Assembly: GCA_045345765.1 (NCBI GenBank)
Contig: CP148265.1
Span: 1,736,001 to 1,800,000, forward strand
From: JAOARY01 sp045345765
GTDB taxonomy: Bacteria; Bacillota; Clostridia; Peptostreptococcales; Peptostreptococcaceae
Length of the DNA: 64,000 nt
Reading direction: 5' to 3'
This document shows positions 17,725-26,796 of the stretch, piece by piece. Under the pieces are notes generated by a model. It ran no database searches, was not told where the DNA came from, and saw nothing but the letters and a program-made list of their open reading frames with translations. Position 1 is the stretch's first letter; every line of letters begins with the position of its first letter. Position numbers and translations under genes: made by a program.

Positions 17725-19551
17725 ATGTGCGGAATAGTAGGTTATATAGGAAGTAGAAAAGGTAGCGATGTTGTAGTTGATGGTTTATCGAGATTGGAAT
17801 ACAGAGGGTATGATTCGGCTGGTATAGCGATAAATACAAAATCGACTTTGGAAGTAAAAAAATATAAAGGAAGACTTGCTGTATTAGAACAAGAACTTGC
17901 AAAGGCTCCAGTTGATGGACATCTTGCAATTGGACATACAAGATGGGCAACTCATGGTGCGCCATCTGATAATAATTCACATCCACATTCAAATATGGAG
18001 AAGACTATAGCTGTTGTTCATAATGGAATAATAGAAAACTATATGGAATTAAAAGAAGAGTTAGAAAATATGGGTATTAAGTTTTCTTCAGAAACTGATA
18101 CAGAGGTTGTTGTTCATTTAGTTGATTATTATTATGAAGGGGACTTAAAAGAAGCTGTATTTAAGACTTTAGATAGATTAAAGGGTGCTTATGCTCTTGG
18201 TATTATATGCAAGGATGACCCAGATACTTTAATCGCAGCAAGAAAAGATAGTCCACTTGTTGTAGGTGTTGGAGAAGGTGAGAATTTTATAGCATCGGAT
18301 GTTCCAGCATTATTAAAATATACTAAGGATGTATATTTCTTAGATGATAATGAGGTTGCTGTTTTAACTAAGGATGATATTAAGGTATATAATTCTTCTA
18401 GAAAAGAAGTTAAGAAGGAAAAAGTTACGGTTGAGTGGGATTTGGAAGCTGCTTCTAAAGCTGGTTATGAACATTTTATGCTAAAAGAAATTCACGAACA
18501 ACCAAGAGGAATTAAAGAGACTTTGGTTAGAAGATTAGATGAAAATGGAGATATTAAATTAGATGATATTCATTTGGATAAGCAAGTGTTAGATAATATA
18601 AATAAGATATATATTGTTGCTTGTGGTACTGCTTATCATGCAGGTCTTGTAGGAAGATATGCAATTGAGAAGTTTGCAAAGATTCCTGTTGAGGTTGATA
18701 TTGCATCTGAATTTAGATATAGAGATCCTTTTGTTGATGATAAGACTCTAATGATTATAGTTAGTCAATCAGGAGAAACTCTTGATACTTTAGCTGCTTT
18801 AAGAGAAGGTAAGAAAAGAGGCGCTAGAATACTATCTATTACAAATGTACTTGGTTCTTCTGTTGCAAGAGAGTCAGACGATGTATTTTATACTTGGGCA
18901 GGACCAGAAATAGCAGTTGCTTCGACTAAGGCATATACTACACAATTAGTTGCGTTTTATATGATTGCTTTAGATATGGCATTTAAAAGAGATGTTATTG
19001 ATGCTAAGACTTATAAGGAAATGATAGAAGAAATCAAGCTTACTTCAGGTCAGGTTCAGCATATATTAGATAAGGATAGTGAACTTTTAGATATAGCTAA
19101 TTCTTTAAAGGATAAGGAACATGGTTTCTACTTAGGTAGAGGTTTGGATTATAATGTTGCTATGGAAGGTTCTTTAAAGATGAAGGAGATTTCATATATG
19201 CATACTGAGGCGTTTGCTTCTGGAGAATTAAAGCACGGAACTATTGCTCTTATTGAGGAAGGTACTCCAGTTATTGCTTTAGCTACACAAGAAGCTCTTT
19301 TTGAGAAGTCTGTGTCTAATATGAGAGAGGTTAAGGCTAGAGGTGCTTATGTTATAGCGATTGCTCAAGAAGGTAATACTATGGTTGAAAGGGTTGCAGA
19401 TAAGGTGTTTTATATACCAAAGGTTAAGGATATTTTAGCTAGTATTTTGGCTGTTATTCCACTACAAGTTATTTCTTATCATGTGTCTGTTTTAAGAGGC
19501 TGTGATGTGGATAAACCAAGAAATCTTGCTAAGTCTGTTACTGTTGAATAG
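17725..19551 (+). CDS. glmS: Glutamine-fructose-6-phosphate aminotransferase
   Basis: 608 aa, normal length. After the initiator Met, Cys2 (MCGIVGYIGSR) is the N-terminal nucleophile of the glutaminase domain (about 2-240, with HTRWATHGAPSDNNSHPH and HNGIIEN). Two SIS sugar-isomerase domains follow (VACGTAYHAG, SQSGETLDTL, STKAYTTQL), ending in KPRNLAKSVTVE. It makes glucosamine-6-phosphate, the first step to UDP-GlcNAc. AGGAGG precedes the ATG, and control is by the ribozyme just upstream. It is followed by a strong terminator. Confidence 0.97.
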   Translation: MCGIVGYIGSRKGSDVVVDGLSRLEYRGYDSAGIAINTKSTLEVKKYKGRLAVLEQELAKAPVDGHLAIGHTRWATHGAPSDNNSHPHSNMEKTIAVVHNGIIENYMELKEELENMGIKFSSETDTEVVVHLVDYYYEGDLKEAVFKTLDRLKGAYALGIICKDDPDTLIAARKDSPLVVGVGEGENFIASDVPALLKYTKDVYFLDDNEVAVLTKDDIKVYNSSRKEVKKEKVTVEWDLEAASKAGYEHFMLKEIHEQPRGIKETLVRRLDENGDIKLDDIHLDKQVLDNINKIYIVACGTAYHAGLVGRYAIEKFAKIPVEVDIASEFRYRDPFVDDKTLMIIVSQSGETLDTLAALREGKKRGARILSITNVLGSSVARESDDVFYTWAGPEIAVASTKAYTTQLVAFYMIALDMAFKRDVIDAKTYKEMIEEIKLTSGQVQHILDKDSELLDIANSLKDKEHGFYLGRGLDYNVAMEGSLKMKEISYMHTEAFASGELKHGTIALIEEGTPVIALATQEALFEKSVSNMREVKARGAYVIAIAQEGNTMVERVADKVFYIPKVKDILASILAVIPLQVISYHVSVLRGCDVDKPRNLAKSVTVE

Positions 19552-19558
19552 ATTGTTT

Positions 19559-19590
19559 TAGGAGAAAGACTTTAGTCTTTCTCCTTTTTT
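19559..19590 (+). terminator. Rho-independent terminator of glmS
   Basis: AGGAGAAAGACT pairs perfectly with AGTCTTTCTCCT around a two-base loop and is followed by a T run. Confidence 0.92.
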
Positions 19591-19604
19591 AATGCTTAAA
19601 ATCA

Positions 19605-19950
19605 AAAACGTCAAATCACCTAAAATTCAAAACTCGCTATGCTCAGACAGTTGAATTTTTTATTTTGTGCATCGAATAGGGTTTGGGAAACGGGAGCAAT
19701 TTTTTTATTTTAAAATGCAAATAAACAATATAAGAAACTCTGATAAATCAAAAATATCAAATTACCTAAAATTCAAAACTCGCTATGCTCAGACAGTTGA
19801 ATTTTTTATTTTGTGCATCGAATAAGGTTTGGGAAACGGGAGCAATTTTTTTATTTTAAAATGCAAATAAACAATACAAGAAACTCTGATAAATCAAAAA
19901 TATCAAATCACCTAAAATTCAAAACTCGCTATGCTCAGACAATTGAATTT
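19605..19950 (+). repeat. 146-bp tandem direct repeat (about 2.3 copies)
   Basis: The segment beginning CCTAAAATTCAAAACTCGCT recurs at 19619, 19765 and 19911, exactly 146 bases apart each time. GGGAGCAATTTTTTTATTTT likewise occurs at 19692 and 19838. Copies differ by only a few bases. The unit contains the left arm and inner hairpin of the palindromic element that follows, so it probably arose by tandem duplication of one end of that element. Confidence 0.9.
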
Positions 19951-20030
19951 TTTTACGTTGATTTGATATTTTTGATTTAAGAGTTTTAATATTGTTTATT
20001 GATTGATTTAAAAATAAAAAAATTGCTCCC
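19838..20030 (+). mobile_element. Palindromic MITE-like element, left copy (193 bp)
   Basis: It starts GGGAGCAATTTTTTTATTTT and ends AAATAAAAAAATTGCTCCC, with long imperfect inverted arms (for example ATAAACAATA, AAACTCT and AAATCAAAAATATCAAAT against their complements). A central hairpin holds CTCGCTATGCTCAG. It has no ORF. A second 193-bp copy lies in opposite orientation at 25751, so this is a dispersed non-autonomous element. Confidence 0.75.
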
Positions 20031-20100
20031 TGTTTTAGTTTGGTTTGTTATTAATGAAAAAAATAAATTTTTGCAAAATGATATGGGTATAATTTCTATT

Positions 20101-20462
20101 TTATATTTTGTTTTGTAAATCTAATTTCATTGTGTAGTATGTTTCACCTGGTGGATAATCTTTTAGAGCTCCAACTACTTTGAATCCAAAGTTTTCATAA
20201 AAATTTTTTGCTTGGAAGCTATATGTTTCTAAAGCTATATAATTACATTTATTTTCTTTAGCAATATTTATAAGTTGAGTGAGTAATTTTTGTCCTAATC
20301 CAAGTTTTCTTTTGGATTCTTCAATCTAAAAATATCATATTCCAATACACTCTGGCAATTGCTCCTACAACAAAAATATTATTGCATTCTTTACATATTT
20401 TATAGATTCATTTTATCTGTTCTTTTTGTGATAGATTAACATTGATAAGAACATAATGGTGT
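20101..20462 (-). pseudogene. GNAT acetyltransferase remnant
   Basis: On the minus strand the C-terminal part reads ESKRKLGLGQKLL, ALETYSFQAKNFYE, NFGFKVVGALKDYPPGETYY and ends at TAA (20101-20103). That is the acetyl-CoA loop and C-terminus of a GNAT acetyltransferase. Upstream, the matching N-terminal piece (VVGAIARVYWNMIFLD) is in another frame and is preceded by an in-frame TGA. A frameshift plus a stop make it a pseudogene. It lies between the MITE-like element and the helicase gene. Confidence 0.75.
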
Positions 20463-20554
20463 TTTTTAATTTAGAAATAACTAAAGAGTTAAAATTTAAA
20501 TTTATCAAAATATAAAAATACTAATAAGGAAAAAAAATAAAATATTTCTAAATA

Positions 20555-20563
20555 TGATATAAT
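20555..20563 (+). promoter_or_regulatory. Extended -10 promoter of the helicase operon
   Basis: TGATATAAT fits TGnTATAAT and lies 31 bases upstream of the helicase ATG. No clear -35 element is seen in this AT-rich stretch. Confidence 0.5.
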
Positions 20564-20594
20564 AATTAAAAAATATATATTTGGAAGTGATTAA

Positions 20595-21809
20595 ATGGAT
20601 TTTTTTAATTTTGATGCAAATGAAATACTTGAGAAAACTTCTCAAAAATATAAATTTTCAGAGAAATGGTTTATTAAATGGAATGAATTAGATAAGGATC
20701 AGAAAAAAATATTTGAGGATGGGAGTGTTAATTTTGTGGTAACTGGTTGTGCTGGAAGTGGAAAAAGTATTATTCTTATTCACAAATTGTATAGAATTTT
20801 CAATGATGATATAAAAGCACATCAATCATATTTAATTGCAGTATATACAAAAGCATTGATGGAATTTTTTCGTGATGGATTAAATGTATTTTTACAAGAA
20901 AATAATGATATTGAGGACTTGTTTAATGTGAAAATTAATGATAAGGATATTATAAATATAGATAGATTAAATCTCAATGATTTTGGCGAAAAAAAGAAAT
21001 ATCTTTTTGTTGATGAATATCAGGATATAGGAGTATCTGATTTTAAAAAACTTATAAAAAGAGCAGAAAATTTTATGATTTTTGGAGATGATGAGCAGAG
21101 GTTATATGACGACAGAGATTTTTTAGATATTAAAAAATTAAGAGAGATTTTAGGAGAAAAGATAGTATTTCATTTGTTAAAGACAACATATAGATTACCA
21201 TATGATATAGCGAATTTTGCTGGAGATATAATCGACAGTAATATTAGAGAAAAATGCCACAATAAAGATATTGGTGCTAATTTACCTAAAATTGTTGAAT
21301 GTGAATGTACTGGTGGAAAAGATTATTTTAAAAATGAAATAAAATTTATTATAAAAGAAGTATGTGATAAAGATTTGAAGGATGTTGCGATACTAATTCA
21401 CAATAGAAAAAATGCTAGAATAGCATTAAATTTAATTATGGATGAAGTTGAGCAAGTATATAATGAAGAAAAAAAAGATAAAAAACCTATTATAAGTTTT
21501 AAAACACATAATGATACAAACAATTTAAAATTTGCAAAAGAAGAATGTATTACTTTAATGGTTTTTCACAGTTCAAAAGGTACTCAGTTTCAAAATGTTT
21601 TTGTTATAAAATGTGATGAAGAAAGTATATGGAGTAATAAAAATAATTATGATGTAGCACTTTTTGTTGCATGTACGAGAGCTAGTAAGAATTTATACAT
21701 AACGCATAGTAAAACTAGGACAAAATTTTTGGATAAAATAAAAGAAAATAAATATGATAAATACAGATATTTAGATGGAAAAGTAAAAAATATGATAACA
21801 TATAGATAA
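20595..21809 (+). CDS. Short SF1 (UvrD/Rep-like) helicase of an uncharacterised cassette
   Basis: 404 aa, shorter than typical UvrD (about 700). Helicase motifs in order: Walker A GCAGSGKS at 51-58, Walker B VDEYQD at 139-144, motif III-like FGDDEQRLYD, motif IV TYRLPYDIANFA, motif V HSSKGTQFQNVFV, motif VI LFVACTRAS. It is probably an ATP-driven DNA or RNA translocase. GGAAGTG precedes the ATG. It is the first gene of a four-gene run with gaps of 32, 16 and about 15 bases. Helicases of this type occur in defence systems such as Gabija (with an OLD nuclease), but no OLD nuclease is here. Function is not known. Confidence 0.88.
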   Translation: MDFFNFDANEILEKTSQKYKFSEKWFIKWNELDKDQKKIFEDGSVNFVVTGCAGSGKSIILIHKLYRIFNDDIKAHQSYLIAVYTKALMEFFRDGLNVFLQENNDIEDLFNVKINDKDIINIDRLNLNDFGEKKKYLFVDEYQDIGVSDFKKLIKRAENFMIFGDDEQRLYDDRDFLDIKKLREILGEKIVFHLLKTTYRLPYDIANFAGDIIDSNIREKCHNKDIGANLPKIVECECTGGKDYFKNEIKFIIKEVCDKDLKDVAILIHNRKNARIALNLIMDEVEQVYNEEKKDKKPIISFKTHNDTNNLKFAKEECITLMVFHSSKGTQFQNVFVIKCDEESIWSNKNNYDVALFVACTRASKNLYITHSKTRTKFLDKIKENKYDKYRYLDGKVKNMITYR

Positions 21810-21841
21810 GAAAAATAATCAATAAAGAAAGGAACTCTAAG

Positions 21842-23464
21842 ATGAAATTATATTTAGTTTACAATAAAAACAATTTAAGAAATGTATTTTTTAGTGAAAA
21901 AATAATGTTTCCATCTAGTTATTCCAGAAAATTTTACGATTACAAATATTGTGATTATGAAAAATTTAAAAATGCATTAATATTATTTAAGAAAGTTCCG
22001 AAATCCATAGTTAATGAAGAGTGTTTTATATTAGAATTTAAAATTAAACTTACAAATAGAGATTACTTAAAACATGACGAAATGTATATTTTTTATAATG
22101 ATATTTATTTAGATCATAGAAATGTTAATTTAAATAAAATATATTATGGTTCAGAAAAAATTTTTAGAGAGTTAACAGTTGATTCAATTATGGTTGATCA
22201 AGTCAAATATTTTAAAAAATATAAAAATAAAATGGTTAAAATGAACAGTGATAAATTTATTTCTTTAAATAAGTTCGATTTAAGATATGATGATGTAGGA
22301 CTTCATAAATATAACAATATAGAATTACAGAAAGATGTAGTATTTGATTCTTTAAAAGGCAGCTTAATATTAACAACTCATTTTTATCCTCAAATTCTTA
22401 TTTTAAGCAAAAAAGAAAAGAGTTTAACAAATAAGATAATGCTAATTAACAATAAAATAAAAAAAATAGAAAATGATAATATTTTTAAAAATAAAAAAAA
22501 TTATATTATTAAAAAATTAGATAAAAAGAAATCTGAATATATGAGTTTAATAAAAATGGAAATAAGAGACAAAAAGAATATTATATTTGAAATTAAACAT
22601 AATAATCATATTAAAGTTAATTTTAGCAATGTGTTTGTTAATGATAAAAATGAAAAAAAATTAATTGAAAAAATAATAAATATAATAATGAAAATAAAAT
22701 TAAAAAGGGATATTATAACAGATTTTGAATTTAAGAAAAATATAATAGAAGAATTAGGCAAATGTTGTAAAAAAGATTTCGATGAATTGATTTATAATGA
22801 TGCAAGGTTATTATATGCAGTTATTATTAATAGAAATTTGGAAAAAAACCACAAAAATATCAAAAGTAATATTATGAGATTTTTATACTATGCTTTAGAG
22901 TATCATGACAATATAAATACTATAAATTTAATTGTTCGAGATTATAAATTTGAAAAATATCCAATCATTTATTTTTTTACAGGTTTAATAATTGGTTTTG
23001 AAAAATTAAGTAAAATATATACAGACAGTCAAGCGCTAAGTGTTTTTAAAGAGAGATGTAATATACAATTGAGTGATATTTTACAACAATTCAATCAAAT
23101 GAATAAATTAAATAGGTATTACCAAATTGATAATAAAGAAATTTTAAAAAAAATACTTATAGAAAAAAATTATTATAATTTAATTAAAAATTATTGTTTA
23201 AATAATAAGGATAAAGGAGTAACGATAAAAAGAATTAGAAAAAGTATTTCTATAATAACGATAAATGATAAATATAAAATTTTTTTGTATATTAAGCCTA
23301 GAAAAAAACAAGAGAGAGTTTATTTTTTACATAAGGGTAAATGGAAAAATACTAATTTTAATGAATTTAGATACTGCAATATAAATGGGGGGAAGTTAAA
23401 ATATATTGATGAAATAATGTTGAACAATAAATTGAGTGAAATATGGATAAATATAAATTTATAG
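21842..23464 (+). CDS. Unknown 540-aa protein, second gene of the helicase cassette
   Basis: 540 aa, extremely rich in Lys, Ile and Asn. I recognise no family. The N-terminus (MKLYLVYNKNNLRNVFFSEK) looks like a compact alpha/beta domain. A lysine-rich, probably coiled section runs over about 195-235, and the C-terminal 200 residues are largely helical with a final basic beta-rich part. No membrane segment or nuclease motif can be assigned with confidence. AAAGGAAC precedes the ATG. It lies between the helicase and a metalloprotease gene and is almost certainly co-transcribed, so a partner role with the helicase is likely. Confidence 0.8.
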   Translation: MKLYLVYNKNNLRNVFFSEKIMFPSSYSRKFYDYKYCDYEKFKNALILFKKVPKSIVNEECFILEFKIKLTNRDYLKHDEMYIFYNDIYLDHRNVNLNKIYYGSEKIFRELTVDSIMVDQVKYFKKYKNKMVKMNSDKFISLNKFDLRYDDVGLHKYNNIELQKDVVFDSLKGSLILTTHFYPQILILSKKEKSLTNKIMLINNKIKKIENDNIFKNKKNYIIKKLDKKKSEYMSLIKMEIRDKKNIIFEIKHNNHIKVNFSNVFVNDKNEKKLIEKIINIIMKIKLKRDIITDFEFKKNIIEELGKCCKKDFDELIYNDARLLYAVIINRNLEKNHKNIKSNIMRFLYYALEYHDNINTINLIVRDYKFEKYPIIYFFTGLIIGFEKLSKIYTDSQALSVFKERCNIQLSDILQQFNQMNKLNRYYQIDNKEILKKILIEKNYYNLIKNYCLNNKDKGVTIKRIRKSISIITINDKYKIFLYIKPRKKQERVYFLHKGKWKNTNFNEFRYCNINGGKLKYIDEIMLNNKLSEIWININL

Positions 23465-23480
23465 AGGGGGAACGGTATTT

Positions 23481-24524
23481 ATGAGTTTTAAGGATGACTC
23501 AGCAAAAATATCAAAAGAAATTAAAGCAAAAATGAATGAAGATAATAGTTCGATAAGTGATTTAATAGAACAGTTTCCAAAGAATTTGATAGATACAATT
23601 TTGGATGGAAATATTCCATATACCAAAGAGATGAATCAAATTGCTTCAAATATATTGGACAGAAAAATTGATTGTTCAATTGATATAGAAGATGGAATAG
23701 ATTGGTCGTTTAGAAGCGAATGTTTTGGGAAAAAATCAACTTCTTTTATGTCAAATATTAAAAAAATATTCAATCGTGAAATATTGCAAAGAGAATATGA
23801 AAAAAAATTAGAAATACAAATTGATACTATTCAAGATTTTAAAAAAACATTTTACTGTGATAGTCCTATAACAATCGAAAAATTTATATGTAAAAATAAA
23901 GATAAAGATAATTTTATTGTTATAATACAAGGTAATAATGAGGGGATATCAGGAGCTTCTGCGAGGATAAATATCGATGGAATGGGAATTAATTGTATTT
24001 ATGTTAATTCATACGAAACTCTTGGTAGACAAATATTCACATTTTTTCACGAGTTGTATCATATATATGTAGAAAAATCTGAAATGAAAAAAAATTTTCA
24101 TGTTTTAAAAGAATGTGAAGTGAAATATGAAAATATAGAACTAGAAAGTAAGGCGCATCGATTTGCAAATGAAATACTAATAGATAATGTTAAGCTTATA
24201 GATTTTTTTAAAGAACAAGAATTAAGTTGTCATTTGGATTTAAAATTTAATCAAGTTTGCAATATACAAAAACGATTTAATGTTACTTTTATGGCAGCTA
24301 TTTATAAAATAAATTATTTAAAAAAGCTAATTAAAAAGGATAGAGATGAATGTAAAATTGATAAAATAAAATATAGAAAATTAACTAGTTGTATTCCTGA
24401 TGTTCCTGGAGAATTTTTTAAGTATAAGCATAAACAATATTGGAATGAATTAGAAAGATTGACTATTGATGAAGATCCAAAAAATTTATTGAATACTCCT
24501 ACAGGTATTTCAATAGTATTGTAA
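23481..24524 (+). CDS. ImmA/IrrE-type zinc metalloprotease domain protein
   Basis: 347 aa. A zinc-protease motif HELYH sits at residues 190-194 (FTFFHELYHIYVEK), and ESKAHRFANEILI some 35 residues later supplies the usual third ligand and ANxFA-like segment of the ImmA/IrrE (DUF955) family. The first 150 residues are a family-unknown N-terminal extension. Such proteases cleave phage-type or stress repressors in the known examples, and in other systems act as sensors or effectors. GAGGGGGAA precedes the ATG. It belongs to the helicase cassette. Confidence 0.85.
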   Translation: MSFKDDSAKISKEIKAKMNEDNSSISDLIEQFPKNLIDTILDGNIPYTKEMNQIASNILDRKIDCSIDIEDGIDWSFRSECFGKKSTSFMSNIKKIFNREILQREYEKKLEIQIDTIQDFKKTFYCDSPITIEKFICKNKDKDNFIVIIQGNNEGISGASARINIDGMGINCIYVNSYETLGRQIFTFFHELYHIYVEKSEMKKNFHVLKECEVKYENIELESKAHRFANEILIDNVKLIDFFKEQELSCHLDLKFNQVCNIQKRFNVTFMAAIYKINYLKKLIKKDRDECKIDKIKYRKLTSCIPDVPGEFFKYKHKQYWNELERLTIDEDPKNLLNTPTGISIVL

Positions 24525-24539
24525 CTATGGAGTGATATG

Positions 24540-25376
24540 ATGGAAATATTAGGATGTTTATTTTTAATTAGTTTGATTGCGATGATTTTATTTAAAGTTA
24601 ATGGAAAAAAAACAAATACAAATAAAAATAAACTAGTATCAGAATGTACCAAAAATTTGTTTATTATAATTTTAATTTTGACTGGAATGAGTTTTATTAT
24701 ACCTTTTTTTTTGGAAATATTTGTTTATAGAAATCAATACAATTCAACATTAAATAATGCTGAATTGGCATCTTTTTTAGGTAGTTTTCTTGGTGGTATA
24801 ATTGGAGGTGGAATGACTTTGATAACTATGATATATAGTATTAAAGAAACTAGAAAAGATTTTAATAAAAGTGAGATATATAGAAATAGAAGTTATTTGG
24901 ATATTTTTGGCAAAGTATCGAAGAGTGGAATTTTAAAAGAAATAAGAGGTGATTATAAGAATGCAAAAATTGTAATTGATGAATACTATAGTTTTTTACT
25001 GAAAAATAAGACTGAAATAATAAAAGAAAATAAAGGAATAAGATTTATTGGAATTAAGAATTGTGGACCTACAATTCTTAGAAATATAGATATTGAGATA
25101 AAGGATGAGTTTAATAGATCAAAATATGTTAATTTAAATAGAATATTAGTTGAAGAAGTAATATTTATACCCTTTATACATGAATCATATGATAATATTG
25201 ACTGTTTCATAGAGCAAATAAACATCTCTTGTATTTCTTTAAGTAATGAAGTTATGAAAATTGAAAAAACTTTCAGTAAAGATTATTCATATGAGGAAAA
25301 AATAGATTTTTATATGAATATGAATAATAATATGAATAAAAAAATTAATAAATTAAAAGATATTAATTTATTTTAA
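24540..25376 (+). CDS. Small membrane protein, last gene of the helicase cassette
   Basis: 278 aa from the second of two adjacent ATG codons (24537 is too close to GGAGTGAT). Membrane segments: about 2-18, about 35-60 (LFIIILILTGMSFIIPFFLEIF) and about 78-100, the last with a glycine-rich LGSFLGGIIGGGMTLI. A soluble, probably cytoplasmic domain of about 170 residues follows. Membrane proteins with this glycine-rich segment occur near restriction and abortive-infection genes in my experience of the literature, but I cannot name a family. A membrane-acting effector or anchor role is inference. Confidence 0.72.
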   Translation: MEILGCLFLISLIAMILFKVNGKKTNTNKNKLVSECTKNLFIIILILTGMSFIIPFFLEIFVYRNQYNSTLNNAELASFLGSFLGGIIGGGMTLITMIYSIKETRKDFNKSEIYRNRSYLDIFGKVSKSGILKEIRGDYKNAKIVIDEYYSFLLKNKTEIIKENKGIRFIGIKNCGPTILRNIDIEIKDEFNRSKYVNLNRILVEEVIFIPFIHESYDNIDCFIEQINISCISLSNEVMKIEKTFSKDYSYEEKIDFYMNMNNNMNKKINKLKDINLF

Positions 25377-25403
25377 AGTTTATATATTGATATAACGGGT
25401 ATA

Positions 25404-25435
25404 CTTCAATGAAGATTTGTGAAGTTATTTTTTTA
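25404..25435 (+). terminator. Terminator of the helicase cassette
   Basis: ACTTCA and TGAAGT flank an 11-base loop and are followed by a T run, about 30 bases after the membrane-protein stop codon. Confidence 0.6.
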
Positions 25436-25468
25436 TGATTGTTAAATTTAATTAGTTTACGAAATTAG

Positions 25469-25738
25469 GTGGGTGGAGTATATGTGATTATAAATGCAAG
25501 AGATGGAATTTTGCTTATAGATGAGATTGAAACAGCAATACATCATGGTGCATTAGAAGAAGTTTTTAAATGGTTTATAGATGCATTATTGGAATCTGCA
25601 ATGAATTACAAGGGAAGTAATTATCTAAAAGACTCCATAAATTTAATAACTCTAAAACGTGGAAATGATTATTATGATACTAAAGTAAGAGTATTAGATG
25701 GTTTTAGTGCTTATGAAATGAGAGAAAATTTTAAATAG
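25469..25738 (+). pseudogene. AAA15-type ATPase remnant
   Basis: The 89-codon frame contains DGILLIDEIETAIHHGALEE, the Walker B region of an AAA15/OLD-like ATPase. It jumps directly to a C-terminal tail (VRVLDGFSAYEMRENFK) typical of that family. The Walker A half and the segment between Walker B and the tail (usually with a TTHS motif) are missing. It is thus a fragment with a lost N-terminus and an internal deletion, abutting the right MITE-like element. Confidence 0.75.
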
Positions 25739-25750
25739 AATTGAGGAAAC

Positions 25751-25943
25751 AGGAATAATTTTTTTATTTTTAAATTAATGAATAAACAATATTAAAACTC
25801 TTAAATTAAAAATCTCAAATTATCGTTAAAAAATTCAATTGTCTGAGCGTGGCGAGTTTTGAATTTTAGGTAATTTGAGATTTTTGATTTATTAGAGTTT
25901 CTTATATTGTTTATTTGCATTTTAAAATAAAAAAATTGCTCCC
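25751..25943 (-). mobile_element. Palindromic MITE-like element, right copy (193 bp, inverted)
   Basis: It has the same length and layout as the left copy at 19838: outer arm ATAATTTTTTTATTTTTAAA, inner arms with ATAAACAATATT and AAAACTCTTAAAT, the central hairpin (here CTGAGCGTGGCGAG) in reverse orientation, and end AAAATAAAAAAATTGCTCCC. The hairpin loop shows TAT-to-CAC changes against the left copy. The two copies enclose the helicase cassette and two pseudogenes. Confidence 0.75.
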
Positions 25944-25966
25944 TAGTATACAAATACCAGATAATA

Positions 25967-26467
25967 TTATTGAGATAATAGTTTTTCATAACAATAAAAA
26001 GATTTTTCTTTTCCTAGAAAGCTCATTTCTCCAATTAATTTAAATTCAAATTTTTTAAATAATGAATCCATTTTTGTATTCAAAGAATAGGTATCTGTCT
26101 TTAAATATTTGATTCCGTTGCTTATTGCTAATTCTTCAGCAAAATTCATTAGTTTTGTTGCTATTCCTTGATTTCTATAAATAGAACTAACTGCAATTCT
26201 ATGAATTACCATAGATTGTTCATTAGAAGACCAGTTTAATGAATTATACTCAGATGGTTCTATATAGTTGATACATATAAATCCCGCAACTTGTCCATTT
26301 TTGTCCTCAACATACAAATCACCTTTTTCAATATCATTAGCGAAATCTTTAGATTGAGGATAATTTTCATCCCATTGATAATTATTATAAGAATGCATCT
26401 CTTTAATCGTTTCTGCTATTATATTCATAATACCATTTAAATCAGTTAGATGTGCTTTTCTCATCAT
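25967..26467 (-). CDS. GNAT family N-acetyltransferase
   Basis: 166 aa from ATG 26467, with AGGAG eight bases before it; the in-frame GTG at 26476 overlaps that site. GNAT landmarks: MRKAHLTDLNGIMNII at the start, MVIHRIAVSSIYRNQGIATKL (acetyl-CoA loop RNQGIA), and KYLKTDTYSLN. Probable cytoplasmic acetyl-CoA-dependent acetyltransferase; the substrate is unknown. It sits just outside the right MITE-like element. Confidence 0.88.
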   Translation of the reverse strand: MMRKAHLTDLNGIMNIIAETIKEMHSYNNYQWDENYPQSKDFANDIEKGDLYVEDKNGQVAGFICINYIEPSEYNSLNWSSNEQSMVIHRIAVSSIYRNQGIATKLMNFAEELAISNGIKYLKTDTYSLNTKMDSLFKKFEFKLIGEMSFLGKEKSFYCYEKLLSQ

Positions 26468-26665
26468 TACAATCACTCCTTATAATTATGTAGCTAATAT
26501 AAATTTATTAGTGAATAAAATTGAAAATTCAATTAAATAGAGAATAATATAAAATAGTTGAAAAGTCAATTGTTTTATTGAGTTTATATTTTGTATTAAA
26601 ATAGATTTAATGAATAGAATAATAAATAATAATATTTAGAAATTCAAGGAGGTAAAAATTATATA

Positions 26666-26796
26666 ATGGATAATTATAATGAATATATGACATATAAAAA
26701 GAGCAATACATATCCAGATGACTTTATAGTTTTTGATTTTGAAACTACAGGATTAAGAGCTGAAGAAGAAAATATAATTGAAATTGGAGCTGTGAC
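26666..26796 (+). pseudogene. DnaQ-like 3'-5' exonuclease, N-terminal fragment
   Basis: After AAGGAGG and ATG 26666 the frame reads FIVFDFETTGLRAEEENIIE, the ExoI motif (DxE) of a DEDD exonuclease. It then runs into the end of an IS605-type element at about 26792. The frame continues to a stop at 26866 only through IS sequence. The C-terminal motif of the same gene reappears beyond the IS at 28321. Confidence 0.8.

Noticed and set aside
19605..19950. CRISPR array, because a sequence recurs at even spacing.
   Set aside because: The period is 146 bp and the whole unit repeats, not a 30-base repeat with unique spacers; no cas gene is nearby.
20595..25738. Gabija defence system (UvrD-like helicase plus ATPase).
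   Set aside because: Gabija needs an OLD-family nuclease with a TOPRIM domain next to the helicase. The only ATPase here is a short AAA15-type fragment, and the intervening genes do not match.
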